A DNA stretch of 64,000 nucleotides from Nocardioides mangrovi (GCF_020073815.1 NZ_JAIQZJ010000007.1:1-64000), one strand, 5' to 3'. Shown: positions 45,123 through 54,660, counted from the first letter of the stretch. Made by a program: numbers and translations. The notes: generated from the letters alone by a model not told the origin.

Positions 45123-46538
45123 ATGGCCACCAAGAAGGACCTCGTCGAGGCCTACTCCTTCAGCCGACGCCGCCTGGTGACGGCGTTCGTCTCCGGCGCC
45201 CCGGGCGGCCGGGAGGTCGAGCCGGCCCGGCCGGGTCGCACCATCGTCGGCGGCCTCGCGCTCGCCGTCCTGCTCGCCGCCGGCGCCGCGATCGCCGGGG
45301 TGTTCTCCCCGACCGCCCCCGAGGACTGGACCCAGCGTGGCCTGATCATCTCCAAGGAGACCGGCGCCGCCTACGTCATCACCGAGGACAGCGACGACCC
45401 CGAGCTGCACCCCGTCCTCAACTCCACGAGCGCCGCGCTCATCCTCGGCGCCGACACCGAGCCGACCCTGATCGAGCAGGACACCATCGACGGCCAGCGG
45501 ATCGGCAGCGACATCGGCATCCTGGGCGCGCCCGCGAGCGTGCCGAGCCCGTCCCGGCTGATCAACACCGGCTGGAGCGCCTGCACCGCCGACGGACGCG
45601 GAGTCCGGATGACGGTGTCGAGCGACCCCGACGTCACGCCGGCGACCGACAACGGCGTGACCGTCATGGTCGGCGGCACCCGCTACGCCGTGATCTCCGG
45701 CCCGGACGGCGCCGTCGCCTACCGGGTGCCCGACCAGGACGCCACGACCGGCCCGCAGACCGACAACCTGCTCAGCTCGCTGGGCCTCCCGACGCAGGCG
45801 CAGGCGATCAAGGTGAGCCGGGAGTGGCTCGACCTCTTCCCGGTCGGAGCGGACCTCGACTACAGCAGCTTCGGGCTGACCGGCGTGGGTTCGCCGCCGA
45901 CCGGCGCCGCCGACCTCGAGGACTACCGGGTCGGCCAGCTGCTCAACGCCAGCGACGGCAACCACTACCTCATCACCAACGACGGGGTGCACCAGCTCAC
46001 CGACTTCGAGGCCGCGGTCTACGCCGGCGTCGTCGACGACAAGAACCGCCTGGCAGTCCCCCGGGACGTCGACGGGCCGCCGACCGCCAACCGCGACGAG
46101 AAGACCCTCGCCGACAGCGCCTGGCCGGCCTCGGTGCTGCCGCAGGGGCAGGCCGCCCCGTCCCAGCCGTGCGCCACCCTCGCGACCGACCCGGACGCCG
46201 CCCCGGTGGTCCAGCTGGCCGACGCTGGCACGGCCACCAGCGGCTCCGGCGTCCGCCACGACGAGAAGGACCAGGTCGTCGACCCCGGCCGCGGGGCCTA
46301 CGTCCTCTCGGGCAGCTTCACGGTCGCCGGCCAGGGCTCGCCGTACGTCATCGACTCCAAGGGCCGCGCCAACCCGCTCGTCGGGTCCACCGCCGCCGCG
46401 CAGCTCGGGTACGCCGACGTGCCGACCGTCGTGGTCCCCGACTCCTGGATCAAGCTCTTCGGCTGCGGGGTCAACCTGTCCCAGGCCGCCGCCCTCTCGC
46501 CGCCGCAGCCCGAGGACCGGTCGGGATGCGCCGACTGA
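45123..46538 (+). CDS. eccB: Type VII secretion protein EccB
   Basis: A 471-aa bitopic membrane protein. The cytosolic N-terminus MATKKDLVEAYSFSRRRLVTAF is the EccB hallmark. One membrane helix (residues ~38-60) follows, then a large extracytoplasmic domain with repeated R1-R6-like segments: GAAYVITED, DNHYLITNDGVHQLTD and GSPYVIDSKGRANPL. Two Cys pairs are present (SACTADG/QPCATL; FGCGVN/SGCAD). It overlaps the mycosin start by 13 bp. Confidence 0.95.
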   Translation: MATKKDLVEAYSFSRRRLVTAFVSGAPGGREVEPARPGRTIVGGLALAVLLAAGAAIAGVFSPTAPEDWTQRGLIISKETGAAYVITEDSDDPELHPVLNSTSAALILGADTEPTLIEQDTIDGQRIGSDIGILGAPASVPSPSRLINTGWSACTADGRGVRMTVSSDPDVTPATDNGVTVMVGGTRYAVISGPDGAVAYRVPDQDATTGPQTDNLLSSLGLPTQAQAIKVSREWLDLFPVGADLDYSSFGLTGVGSPPTGAADLEDYRVGQLLNASDGNHYLITNDGVHQLTDFEAAVYAGVVDDKNRLAVPRDVDGPPTANRDEKTLADSAWPASVLPQGQAAPSQPCATLATDPDAAPVVQLADAGTATSGSGVRHDEKDQVVDPGRGAYVLSGSFTVAGQGSPYVIDSKGRANPLVGSTAAAQLGYADVPTVVVPDSWIKLFGCGVNLSQAAALSPPQPEDRSGCAD

Positions 46539-47785
46539 GCTCGGTCGTCGTCGCCGGCGCCGCGCTCGCGGGCCTCCCGGTGGTGCTCGTGGCCGCCCCG
46601 GCGCAGGCCGACCAGGCCGACTGCACCGCCATCACCCAGCGCACCGACTCGAGCACCGACATCACCGGCCCCAGCACGCCGTACGACCTGCTCGGGATGG
46701 CGGCCGCGGCCGACGTCGCCGACCGCTACGTCAGCCAGCCGCCGGTCCGGGTCGCCGTGCTCGACACCGGCGTCCGGGTGCCGGGCGACGGCGGCATCGT
46801 CGTGCACCAGGCCGAGCGGATCGCGCAGGGCGACGACGGCGTGGTCGACGGTTCCGGCACCGAGGTGGCCGGTCTGGTGGCCGGCGCGGCGCGCGCCGGC
46901 GGCGACCCGGTCGGGTTCGCTCCGCACACGGAGATCGTCGACGTGCAGGTCGCGGCGGTCCGCGTGGGGGAGCGCGACCAGGTGCCCCCGACCCCGGACA
47001 GCGTGGCCCAGGGTCTCGACTGGGTCGCCCAGAACGCGAAGCCGCTCAACATCAAGGTCGCCACCGTCGCCTTCGACGCGGGCTCCGGGTCGGGACTCGA
47101 GGACGCCGTGGCGAAGGCCCAGGCCGCCGGCGTCGTGGTCGTCGCGGCGACCGGGGATCCGGTGGAGAGCACGAGCACCGACACCGCCGAGGCGGGGCAG
47201 CCCGGTCCCCAGGTGGACGCCGCCGACGACGGCAAGCTGCCGGCCTTCGCGGGCGTGGTCGCCGTCAACACCACGGTCGGCGGCGTCGCGGGCGCCGACG
47301 ACGCCACCTACGTGCTGCCCAACTCCGACACCACGGTCGCCGTGCCGACCGCCGACGGTGTCTCCTACGGCCTCAACGGCAAGACCTGCCGGGTCGCCGC
47401 GCCGTCGACGTCGGCCGCGACCGGCGAGGTCGCCGGCGTCGTGGCCCTGCTGTGGCAGCGCTTCCCCGAGGAGCAGCCGGCGCAGATCGTGGCGCGGCTG
47501 GTCAACACCGCCAGCGGCACCACCGACGACCCGACGCCGCTCACCGGCTACGGCATCGTGCAGCCGCTCGACGCGCTGACCCGTCCGGTCGACCCGGCCG
47601 AGGACGGCACGGTGCAGCGGAGCCGGCCCGAGGCGGGCCCCGACGGCCCGGTCAGCCCGCCGAGCGCCCCGACCGACCTGCTCGCCTCCACCCGCGACGA
47701 CGCCGTGTGGTGGGCGCTCATCGGAGGCGGGCTCGTCGTGGTCGCGCTGCTGCTGCGGCCGGTGCTCGCCCGCCGCCGCCAGTAG
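46526..47785 (+). CDS. mycP: Mycosin (MycP)-like subtilase with altered catalytic residues
   Basis: A 419-aa S8-family protein: signal peptide (to about residue 29), protease domain ~60-350, a Pro-rich linker and a C-terminal membrane helix (ALIGGGLVVVALLL). This is the standard mycosin plan. Asp80 (AVLDTGV) and Ser296 (PSTSAATGEVAG) are kept. The expected His of the HGT motif is Ser110 (VDGSGTEVAG), and the oxyanion Asn is Asp211 (AATGDP). The protein is therefore probably proteolytically dead, though it may still have the structural role mycosins play in the ESX complex. It is the last gene of the operon, starting inside eccB. Confidence 0.9.
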   Translation: MRRLSSVVVAGAALAGLPVVLVAAPAQADQADCTAITQRTDSSTDITGPSTPYDLLGMAAAADVADRYVSQPPVRVAVLDTGVRVPGDGGIVVHQAERIAQGDDGVVDGSGTEVAGLVAGAARAGGDPVGFAPHTEIVDVQVAAVRVGERDQVPPTPDSVAQGLDWVAQNAKPLNIKVATVAFDAGSGSGLEDAVAKAQAAGVVVVAATGDPVESTSTDTAEAGQPGPQVDAADDGKLPAFAGVVAVNTTVGGVAGADDATYVLPNSDTTVAVPTADGVSYGLNGKTCRVAAPSTSAATGEVAGVVALLWQRFPEEQPAQIVARLVNTASGTTDDPTPLTGYGIVQPLDALTRPVDPAEDGTVQRSRPEAGPDGPVSPPSAPTDLLASTRDDAVWWALIGGGLVVVALLLRPVLARRRQ

Positions 47786-47800
47786 CCAGCCGGGGAGCCG

Positions 47801-48985
47801 CTACCGCTGCTCGATCGGTACGCCGAAGTGCGCGACGTACCGCGCGGTGTCGGTGCGGACCCGGTCGAGGTCGAGCCCGGTCGACTCGAACGTGTAGGGG
47901 TGCCCGTGGCCCTCGCGCTCGTGGGTGCGCAGGAACTCCGACATCCGCGCCCCGAGGTCGGGGGTGAAGTCCCAGCCGAACCCGTCGTACACCGCCCGCG
48001 CCCCGGCCAGCGGCTCGGCCATCACGTGGTCGAACTGGAGGTCGACCACCTGGTCCGGCGCGATGGTGCCGTCGAGGCGTGCGTCCACGGTGCGCTCGAG
48101 GCCGCCGAGGATGATCTCGTAGAACTCGGTCGCCAGCTCCTGGTACTCGATCTCCGACGAGCCGAGCTGGCGCAGCGTCGCGAGCAGGCTGGTCGTGGAC
48201 GCCATCACCTTCGCCGGGTCGCGGTGGGTCTGCACGAGCAGCGCGTCCGGGTACTCGGCGACCAGCTGCGGCAGCGTCCAGGAGTGGAAGGGCGTCTTGA
48301 GCAGCCACCGGTGGCCGGGTGCCTCGCTCTGGAGCACCTCGAGGAAACGCCGGTGCCAGGTGTAGGACGCCGCGATGTGGCCGTCGTCGACGGCGTCGTG
48401 GAGCAGCCAGTCGAGGTACGACGGGACGCGGTACTGCGTCGGGAAGATCGCGGAGGTGAAGCAGCTGCCGGTGATCCGCACGCACTCCTGGGCGAGCTGG
48501 GCGCCGAGCTGGTGCACCGCGCGGAACTCCGGGATGACGCTGTCGACCAGCTCGAAGGTCGCATCGCTGACCGCGATCCGCGGGTCGGTCAGGTAGGTCT
48601 CGGTGCGCGGTGGCGGCAGCGGCTGGTCGACCTCCCACGTCTGCGGCACGCGGTGGGCCGGGTCCTGCGCGAGCATGTCGAAGAGCATCGTGGTGCCGGT
48701 CCGGGCCTGGCCGATGATCACCAGCGGCGCGGTGATCGGCCGCTCCCGGAGGTCGGGGTGGGCGCGGTGGTGCGCGACCAGGCCCAGCCGGTTGACGAGG
48801 TAGCCGGTGAGCTCCCCGGGCACCATCACCTGGCCGATGTCGTTGAGCCTGGCCTCGTCGTCGAAGCTCGCGACGAGCACGTCCAGCGCGGCGCGCCAGC
48901 CGTCGCCGCCGAAGAGCTCGTCGTCGCCGAAGTCGCTCAGCCCGGTCGCGTCGACCGCGCCGTCGATCAGCTCCTGGGCCTTCAT
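47801..48985 (-). CDS. Sulfotransferase family protein
   Basis: A 394-aa cytoplasmic PAPS-dependent sulfotransferase-like protein. The 5'-phosphosulfate loop reads IIGQARTGTTMLFDML, the 3'-phosphate region is LLVQTHRDPAKVMAS, and a conserved LLKTPFHSWTL follows the family pattern (K and H). It would transfer sulfate to a hydroxyl of an unknown lipid or steroid-like acceptor. It follows the DUF1214 gene by 10 bp on the same strand, so the two form an operon. Confidence 0.87.
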   Translation of the reverse strand: MKAQELIDGAVDATGLSDFGDDELFGGDGWRAALDVLVASFDDEARLNDIGQVMVPGELTGYLVNRLGLVAHHRAHPDLRERPITAPLVIIGQARTGTTMLFDMLAQDPAHRVPQTWEVDQPLPPPRTETYLTDPRIAVSDATFELVDSVIPEFRAVHQLGAQLAQECVRITGSCFTSAIFPTQYRVPSYLDWLLHDAVDDGHIAASYTWHRRFLEVLQSEAPGHRWLLKTPFHSWTLPQLVAEYPDALLVQTHRDPAKVMASTTSLLATLRQLGSSEIEYQELATEFYEIILGGLERTVDARLDGTIAPDQVVDLQFDHVMAEPLAGARAVYDGFGWDFTPDLGARMSEFLRTHEREGHGHPYTFESTGLDLDRVRTDTARYVAHFGVPIEQR

Positions 48986-48995
48986 GCCCGCACCT

Positions 48996-50084
48996 TCATG
49001 ACGACACCTCCGGGATCGGTACGACGCGCGCCTCGACCGCCGGCGGGGCCGGGTTGCCGAGCCAGCGCAGGACGAGGAAGCCGCGCCGGCGGCCCCCGGT
49101 GTCGAGCCAGTTCGGGACGCCCGGGTCGCGGCCGGCGACCACCAGTCGGACGGTCCCGTCCGGGCGGGGGCTGAACCGCACCTGGGTGCCGGAGCTCGCC
49201 GTACGGGCCGGCTCGAGACACTCGTGCCAGATGTTCTCCAGGGTCACCGACCAGTAGCGGGTGTCCGGCGGCCGCACGTCCAGCACCCAGGCGTCGTCGG
49301 GCCCGAGGTCGAAGGAGCCGAGCATGTAGAGGTTGTCCGGCGTGGTGTTCTCCGACCCGATCGCGGCGGCCTCGGCGGTCACCAGCCGGTTCGGCTCCGT
49401 GACCAGCTCCGGGAGGATCGAGCGGTGCAGCGTCATCAGCTTGAACGCGGTCCAGGTGAGGGCGGTCAGCTGGTCGGCGACCTCCTCGTCGGTCGCGGGC
49501 GCCAGCGGTGCTGACGGCACCAGTTGCTGGACGTCGTACGTCGCGAGCCGCTCGGCGCCGCGGTCGGCGACGTACTGCCGGACCACGATCGCGGAGGCGT
49601 CCTCCGGGATCGCCGCCCACGGCTCGCCGGTGCCGGGGTCGCTCGGCGCGAGGACCAGTGTGAAGCGGCCGTCGGGGCCGACGACGAGGTCGCGGTCGGA
49701 GACGTAGGCCGCCTGTCGGCGCGGGCTGAGCCCGGTCCCGGCCATCACCTGGAAGCCGAGGTAGGTGACCGTGCCGCGCTCGCCGGTGATCCGGTAGCCG
49801 CGGCCGGGCTGGATGCTCGCGAGGTCGTACTCGCCGTCGGGGTTGGGCCCGCCGACCTGCCGCATCGCGGTCGTCATCGGGAAGAAGCGCGGCACCTCGG
49901 GGTCGACGTCGAGGGTGAGCTCGCTGCACAGCGCCAGCACCCGCCCGAGCACCCGGTAGCCCTCGCGCCGCTCCCGGTCGTCCGCCGCGTCCTCGCGGAC
50001 CACGGCCGTCAGGTCGCCGAGCATCCCCAGCAGGCCGTCCCACGCCCGGTCGCTGGCCGTGGCGGTCGTCACATCCGGCGTCAT
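48996..50084 (-). CDS. DUF1214 domain protein
   Basis: A 362-aa protein. The C-terminal ~120 residues form DUF1214: YMLGSFDLGPDDAWVLDVRP, RYWSVTLENIWHECLEP, and GVPNWLDTGGRRRGFLVLRW. No signal peptide or membrane helix. Its function is unknown. DUF1214 genes next to sulfotransferase genes recur in lipid-metabolising Actinobacteria. ATG 50084 was chosen; no convincing ribosome site is visible. Confidence 0.8.
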   Translation of the reverse strand: MTPDVTTATASDRAWDGLLGMLGDLTAVVREDAADDRERREGYRVLGRVLALCSELTLDVDPEVPRFFPMTTAMRQVGGPNPDGEYDLASIQPGRGYRITGERGTVTYLGFQVMAGTGLSPRRQAAYVSDRDLVVGPDGRFTLVLAPSDPGTGEPWAAIPEDASAIVVRQYVADRGAERLATYDVQQLVPSAPLAPATDEEVADQLTALTWTAFKLMTLHRSILPELVTEPNRLVTAEAAAIGSENTTPDNLYMLGSFDLGPDDAWVLDVRPPDTRYWSVTLENIWHECLEPARTASSGTQVRFSPRPDGTVRLVVAGRDPGVPNWLDTGGRRRGFLVLRWLGNPAPPAVEARVVPIPEVSS

Positions 50085-50203
50085 GCGGGCACTGTAAGCA
50101 TTTGCCATACGCGATGTCACGGAATAACTACTTGCCCAGAACTTGACCCGCGTCACGGTCGCACGGAGGATCGAGGAAGCGTCGAGCCTCGGGGGAAGTC
50201 GTG

Positions 50204-51187
50204 ATGTCCGTGCTGGAGAACCGTCGATCCGGGGTGCGGGCTCCCGCCCTCGTGAGCGCGATCGCCCTGTCCGTCCTCGCTGCGACGGCGGCCGTCGCGG
50301 CGCCGCTGGAGCCGACGCCGGTGAAGGACGACCCGAACGTGAACGAGACGTCGCCCGCCGCCCACGGCGGCTGGTTCGGCTGGGCGCAGTCCCGGTCGAA
50401 CGACGCCGAGAAGTTCGACTTCTACGTCCAGCACGGCGATGACGCGCGGATCCGGGTCAACGCCGCCAACACCCAGGGCCTCGGCGGCGACGTCACCGGT
50501 CACAGCGCCTTCTACCTCCAGCAGCTGCACGGCAACGCGCCGAGGATCCACCGCTACGACCTCAAGACCAAGCAGCGCTCCGCGCTGCCCACGAGCATCG
50601 CCGGCGGCAAGCGCAGCAGCATCCGCGGCTCGCTGACGGCCAGCGGGCCCTGGCTGCTGGTCCAAGGATCGACCCCCCAGCGGAACGACTACCCGCTCCA
50701 CACCGTCATCCTCTACAACCGGGTGACGCACGAGCGACGCGAGATCGACCACGCGAACTACGACTACGCCGACACCCTCGTCGGTCAGGTCAACGGCCGG
50801 TACGTGACGTATGCCTGGTTCTCCTACGGCGACTACACCTCGTCCGTCGAGCGCTACGACATCAAGACGAAGCGGACCGTCGAGCTCGTGTCCTACGAGG
50901 ACGGACTCGCGCGTACCGGTACCTCGGTCAGCTCCGACGGGACCGTCTACTACTTCGAGAACGACCCGCAGTGCGGCAGCCCCGACCCGTGCGTCTTCGA
51001 TCTGGTCCGATCCCCGATCGCCGGCTCCCCGACGGTCATCGCCTCGATGACCCGGGAGAGCTGGATGCTCCAGCCGGGCCGGACCCACGTCAAGGACCGC
51101 TCCGACGGGAGCCACGTCGTGTACGTCAGCTGGTCCGGCGACGACGGCGACTCCGACATCGACAAGCTCGTCGACGACGGCTCCTGA
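50204..51187 (+). CDS. Secreted protein, possible beta-propeller (TolB-like)
   Basis: A 327-aa exported protein. The signal peptide covers residues 1-33 (APALVSAIALSVLAATAAVA). The rest shows repeating strand patterns such as IHRYDLKTKQRSALP, VILYNRVTHERREID and VERYDIKTKRTVELV, spaced about 50 residues apart, as in WD40/TolB propellers. One Cys pair (QCGSPDPCVF) may form a disulphide. Function unknown. A GGGGGAAG site precedes the ATG, and a strong hairpin follows the stop. Confidence 0.7.
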   Translation: MSVLENRRSGVRAPALVSAIALSVLAATAAVAAPLEPTPVKDDPNVNETSPAAHGGWFGWAQSRSNDAEKFDFYVQHGDDARIRVNAANTQGLGGDVTGHSAFYLQQLHGNAPRIHRYDLKTKQRSALPTSIAGGKRSSIRGSLTASGPWLLVQGSTPQRNDYPLHTVILYNRVTHERREIDHANYDYADTLVGQVNGRYVTYAWFSYGDYTSSVERYDIKTKRTVELVSYEDGLARTGTSVSSDGTVYYFENDPQCGSPDPCVFDLVRSPIAGSPTVIASMTRESWMLQPGRTHVKDRSDGSHVVYVSWSGDDGDSDIDKLVDDGS

Positions 51188-51213
51188 GGCTCGCGGCACC
51201 TCCGGGAGCACGA

Positions 51214-51241
51214 ACGGCGTCGCACTGGTGTGCGACGCCGT
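51214..51241. terminator. Bidirectional hairpin terminator
   Basis: A perfect 12-bp stem ACGGCGTCGCAC / GTGCGACGCCGT with loop TGGT lies between the secreted-protein gene and the 3' end of the minus-strand tRNA-Ser. Confidence 0.8.
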
Positions 51242-51248
51242 CCTCGGG

Positions 51249-51337
51249 TGGCGGAGGTAGGGGGATTCGAACCCCCGAGGGCTATTAACCCAACCCGCTT
51301 TCCAAGCGAGCGCCATAGGCCACTAGGCGATACCTCC
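51249..51337 (-). tRNA. tRNA-Ser (anticodon GGA)
   Basis: Class II tRNA on the minus strand. The acceptor is GGAGGTA/TACCTCC, the anticodon GGA (complement of 51301-51303) is in loop CTTGGAAAG, a long variable arm is present, the T-loop reads TTCGAAT, and CCA is encoded at 51251-51249. Confidence 0.95.
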
Positions 51338-51416
51338 GCCGAGGAGGGTACCGGTCGGCGTACGACGCCGCGAAATCGGCTGAGGCGAGGCGCGTGGCCG
51401 GACGCGGAGACGAAAA

Positions 51417-51504
51417 GGCCCCCCGCGTACCCGACAGAGCTCGCTTGCCCTTGCTGCCTTCCGGCCCTGGGGGAGTTGGGCGAGGTGCCGCCACGCGGGG
51501 GGTT
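51417..51504 (-). ncRNA. ffs: Signal recognition particle RNA (small bacterial type)
   Basis: The minus strand carries the conserved domain IV apex CCGGAAGGCAGCAAGG (GGAA tetraloop and AGCA internal loop). The closing stem is CCCCCCGCGT (51419-51428) with ACGCGGGGGG (51493-51502). It lies next to dnaX, its usual place in actinobacteria. The ends are approximate. Confidence 0.92.
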
Positions 51505-51607
51505 GGCCCGAAGTCTAGGTGAGCGGCCTCGGGCGCTCCAAGACGGGGGCGGAGCCCGGGTGCGGTGCCCGCTACCGACTGTCGGGGCCGCTGGTTAGGG
51601 TTCAGGC

Positions 51608-53635
51608 GTGGAGTCCCCCCTCGCGCTGTACCGCCGCTACCGGCCCGAGACCTTCGCCGAGGTCATCGGCCAGGATCACGTGACCGAGCCGCTGCGCGCC
51701 GCGCTGGCCAACAACCGGGTCAACCACGCCTACCTCTTCTCCGGTCCCCGCGGCTGCGGCAAGACCACCAGCGCCCGGATCCTGGCGCGCGCGCTCAACT
51801 GCGAGCAGGCGCCGATCGCCGACCCGTGCGGGGAGTGCGAGAGCTGCCGCGACCTGGCCCGCGGCGGGCCCGGTTCGATCGACGTGATCGAGATCGACGC
51901 GGCCTCCCACGGTGGCGTCGACGACGCGCGCGACCTGCGCGAGAAGGCCTTCTTCGCACCGGTGAAGAGCCGCTACAAGGTCTACATCATCGACGAGGCC
52001 CACATGGTCACCACGCAGGGCTTCAACGCCCTGCTCAAGCTCGTCGAGGAGCCCCCGCCCCACCTGCGCTTCATCTTCGCGACCACCGAGCCCGACAAGG
52101 TGCTCGCCACGATCCGCTCGCGGACCCACCACTATCCCTTCCGGCTGATCCCGCCGCGGCTGCTCTCGTCCTACCTCTCCGAGCTGTGCGAGAAGGAACG
52201 CGTGCGGATCGACCCGGCGGCGCTGCCGCTGGTGGTCCGGGCGGGCGGCGGCTCGGCCCGCGACACGCTCAGCGTGCTCGACCAGCTGCTCGGCGGGGCC
52301 GGACCGGAGGGCGTCACCTACGACCTGGCGACCGGCCTCCTCGGCTACACGCCGGACACGTTGCTCGACGACGTGGTCGACGCGTTCGCCGCGGGTGACG
52401 GCGCCGCGGTCTTCGGGGTGGTCGACAAGGTGATCGAGACCGGCCAGGACCCGCGCCGCTTCACCGAGGACCTCCTGCGGCGGCTGCGCGACCTCGTCAT
52501 CGTCGCCGCCGTCCCCGACGCGCCCGCGACGGGGCTGATCGACGTCTCCGAGGACCAGGGCGAGCGGCTCGTCGCCCAGGCCGCCCGCTTCGGCTCGGCG
52601 GAGCTGAGCCGGGCCGCCGACATCGCCGCGACCGGGCTCACCGAGATGCGCGGCGCGACCGCCCCGCGGCTGCTGCTCGAGCTGCTCTGCGCGCGGATCC
52701 TGCTGCCCGGCGCCGACCACGCGACCGACGGCGTGCTGGCCCGCCTCGACCGGCTCGAGAAGCGCCTCACCATCGCGGGCGGTGCACCCACCCCGACCGT
52801 GGCCGCGCCGAGCCAGCCCGCGCAGGACCGCCCGGTGCCGCCGCCGGCCCGCCCCGCGGCGCCGGACCCGGCCGCGTCCCGCCCGGAGCCCGAGCCGCGC
52901 CCCGAGCCCCGGCCGGAGCCCGCGTCGGCGGTCGAGCCGGTCGAGGCTCCCGCGCCCGATCCCGCGCCCGAGCCGGTCGCCGCACCGGTCGCCGCACCGG
53001 TCGCCGCACCGGAGCCCGAGCCCGTCGCCGAGGCGCCCGATGCCGCGCCCGCACCGTCCGGGGGGCTCACCCTCGTCGACGTACGCCGCCTCTGGCCCGA
53101 CATCGTCGACGCCACCAAGTCCAAGCGCCGCCTGGCCTGGATGCACCTCACCCAGAACTGCCAGGTGGTGGCCGTCGACGGCCAGGTCCTCACCCTCGGC
53201 TTCAGCAACGTCGGCGCCCGCGACTCCTTCGTCAGTGCGGGTTGCGACGACGTGCTCCACCGGGCTGCGGTCGACGTGGTCGGCGCCGACTGGAAGATCG
53301 AGACGATCGTCGACCCCGGCGCCCAGGCCGAGGGCACCCCGACCGTCACCCGGGCCGCCGTGCCCGAGCGGCAGCCCGAGCCGGAGCCGGCCCCCGAGCC
53401 CGCCCCCGAGCCGGCGCCCGCCGCCCCGTCCTCGGACGCCAGCGCCGCCGCGCGGGAGGCCATCCAACAGACCCGGTCGCCCGACGAGAAGCCGGACGCC
53501 GGCCCCGACTGGGCCTCGGTCGACGCCGAGGCCCACCCCGACGACCTCGATGCCGAGCACCAGGGCATCAGCTCCGCCGAGCTGCTCCAGCGCGAGCTCG
53601 GCGCCCAGATGATCGAGGAGATCCGTCACCAGTGA
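51608..53635 (+). CDS. dnaX: DNA polymerase III gamma/tau subunit
   Basis: A 675-aa clamp-loader subunit. Walker A is GPRGCGKTTSAR (~residue 46), the four zinc Cys are in CEQAPIADPCGECESC, Walker B is YIIDEAHM, and sensor 1 is ATTEPDK. Domain III follows. From ~395 to 480 is a Pro/Glu/Ala-rich linker with tandem PEPEPRPEP-type and VAAPVAAP repeats, then a tau C-terminal domain. It loads the beta clamp at the fork. GTG start. No obvious slippery frameshift site was seen. Confidence 0.96.
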   Translation: MESPLALYRRYRPETFAEVIGQDHVTEPLRAALANNRVNHAYLFSGPRGCGKTTSARILARALNCEQAPIADPCGECESCRDLARGGPGSIDVIEIDAASHGGVDDARDLREKAFFAPVKSRYKVYIIDEAHMVTTQGFNALLKLVEEPPPHLRFIFATTEPDKVLATIRSRTHHYPFRLIPPRLLSSYLSELCEKERVRIDPAALPLVVRAGGGSARDTLSVLDQLLGGAGPEGVTYDLATGLLGYTPDTLLDDVVDAFAAGDGAAVFGVVDKVIETGQDPRRFTEDLLRRLRDLVIVAAVPDAPATGLIDVSEDQGERLVAQAARFGSAELSRAADIAATGLTEMRGATAPRLLLELLCARILLPGADHATDGVLARLDRLEKRLTIAGGAPTPTVAAPSQPAQDRPVPPPARPAAPDPAASRPEPEPRPEPRPEPASAVEPVEAPAPDPAPEPVAAPVAAPVAAPEPEPVAEAPDAAPAPSGGLTLVDVRRLWPDIVDATKSKRRLAWMHLTQNCQVVAVDGQVLTLGFSNVGARDSFVSAGCDDVLHRAAVDVVGADWKIETIVDPGAQAEGTPTVTRAAVPERQPEPEPAPEPAPEPAPAAPSSDASAAAREAIQQTRSPDEKPDAGPDWASVDAEAHPDDLDAEHQGISSAELLQRELGAQMIEEIRHQ

Positions 53636-53657
53636 CGATCTCGATGAGAGGCAACCC

Positions 53658-54050
53658 ATGAGCCAGAACCCCTTCGACGCCCTCGGTGGCGGCGGCTTCG
53701 ACATGAACGCCCTGCTCCAGCAGGCCCAGCAGATGCAGGAGCAGCTGCAGAGCGCCCAGCAGCGGCTCACCGAGACGACGGTCGACGGGACCGTCGCCGG
53801 CGGCGCGGTGACCGTCCGGGTCAACGGCGTCGGCGAGCTGGTCGGGGTGGAGATCAAGTCCGGCGGCTTCGACGGGAGCGACCCCGACGACCTCTCCGAC
53901 CTCGGCGACATGATCGTCGCCGCCTACCGCGACGCGAAGGCCCAGGCCGACGCGCTGGCCGCGGAGTCGCTCGGCCCGCTCGCGGGTGGCGGGATGCCCG
54001 ACCTGGGCGGTCTCTCCGGCGGCGGCCCCGCCGGCCAGCTGGGATTCTGA
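53658..54050 (+). CDS. YbaB/EbfC nucleoid-associated protein
   Basis: A 130-aa protein, with a helical N-terminus ([20 protein letters not shown]) and the conserved strand [19 protein letters not shown]. The C-terminus is a Gly-rich tail. YbaB dimers bind DNA; the gene is usually between dnaX and recR, as here. It lies 22 bp after dnaX and 10 bp before recR, pointing to one operon. Confidence 0.95.
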   Translation: MSQNPFDALGGGGFDMNALLQQAQQMQEQLQSAQQRLTETTVDGTVAGGAVTVRVNGVGELVGVEIKSGGFDGSDPDDLSDLGDMIVAAYRDAKAQADALAAESLGPLAGGGMPDLGGLSGGGPAGQLGF

Positions 54051-54060
54051 GGACACGTCG

Positions 54061-54660
54061 TTGTACGAAGGTGTCGTCCAGGACCTGATCGACGAGCTCG
54101 GGCGACTGCCCGGCGTGGGTCCCAAGAGCGCGCAGCGGATCGCGTTCCACTTGCTGCAGGCCGAGCCCACCGACGTACGCCGGCTCGCCGACGTGCTGCT
54201 CGAGGTCAAGGCGAAGGTGAAGTTCTGCAGCACCTGCTTCAACGTCTCCGAGGACGAGCAGTGCCGCATCTGCCGTGACCCGCGTCGCGACCCGACGGTG
54301 CTGTGCGTCGTGGAGGAGTACAAGGACGTCGTCGCGATCGAGCGGACCCGCGAGTTCCGCGGCCGCTACCACGTGCTCGGCGGCGCGATCTCGCCGATCG
54401 ACGGCATCGGCCCCGACCAGCTCCGCATCCGCGAGCTGATGGTCCGGCTCTCCGACGGCACCATCGAGGAGGTCATCCTGGCCACCGACCCCAACCTCGA
54501 GGGTGAGGCCACCGCGACCTATCTCACCCGGATGCTCAAGCCGATCGGGTTGCGCGTGACGCGTCTGGCGAGTGGACTGCCCGTAGGTGGCGACCTGGAG
54601 TACGCCGACGAGGTGACCCTGGGCCGCGCGTTCGCAGGAAGGCGATCAGCAGATGACTGA
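54061..54660 (+). CDS. recR: Recombination protein RecR
   Basis: A 199-aa protein. The helix-hairpin-helix [19 protein letters not shown] is at the N-terminus, then a four-Cys zinc finger ([16 protein letters not shown]), a TOPRIM domain ([17 protein letters not shown] ... [15 protein letters not shown]) and the C-terminal Walker-like [11 protein letters not shown] motif. It acts with RecF/RecO in gap repair. The TTG start at 54061 gives the exact family length. It overlaps the next gene by 8 bp. Confidence 0.97.
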   Translation: MYEGVVQDLIDELGRLPGVGPKSAQRIAFHLLQAEPTDVRRLADVLLEVKAKVKFCSTCFNVSEDEQCRICRDPRRDPTVLCVVEEYKDVVAIERTREFRGRYHVLGGAISPIDGIGPDQLRIRELMVRLSDGTIEEVILATDPNLEGEATATYLTRMLKPIGLRVTRLASGLPVGGDLEYADEVTLGRAFAGRRSADD

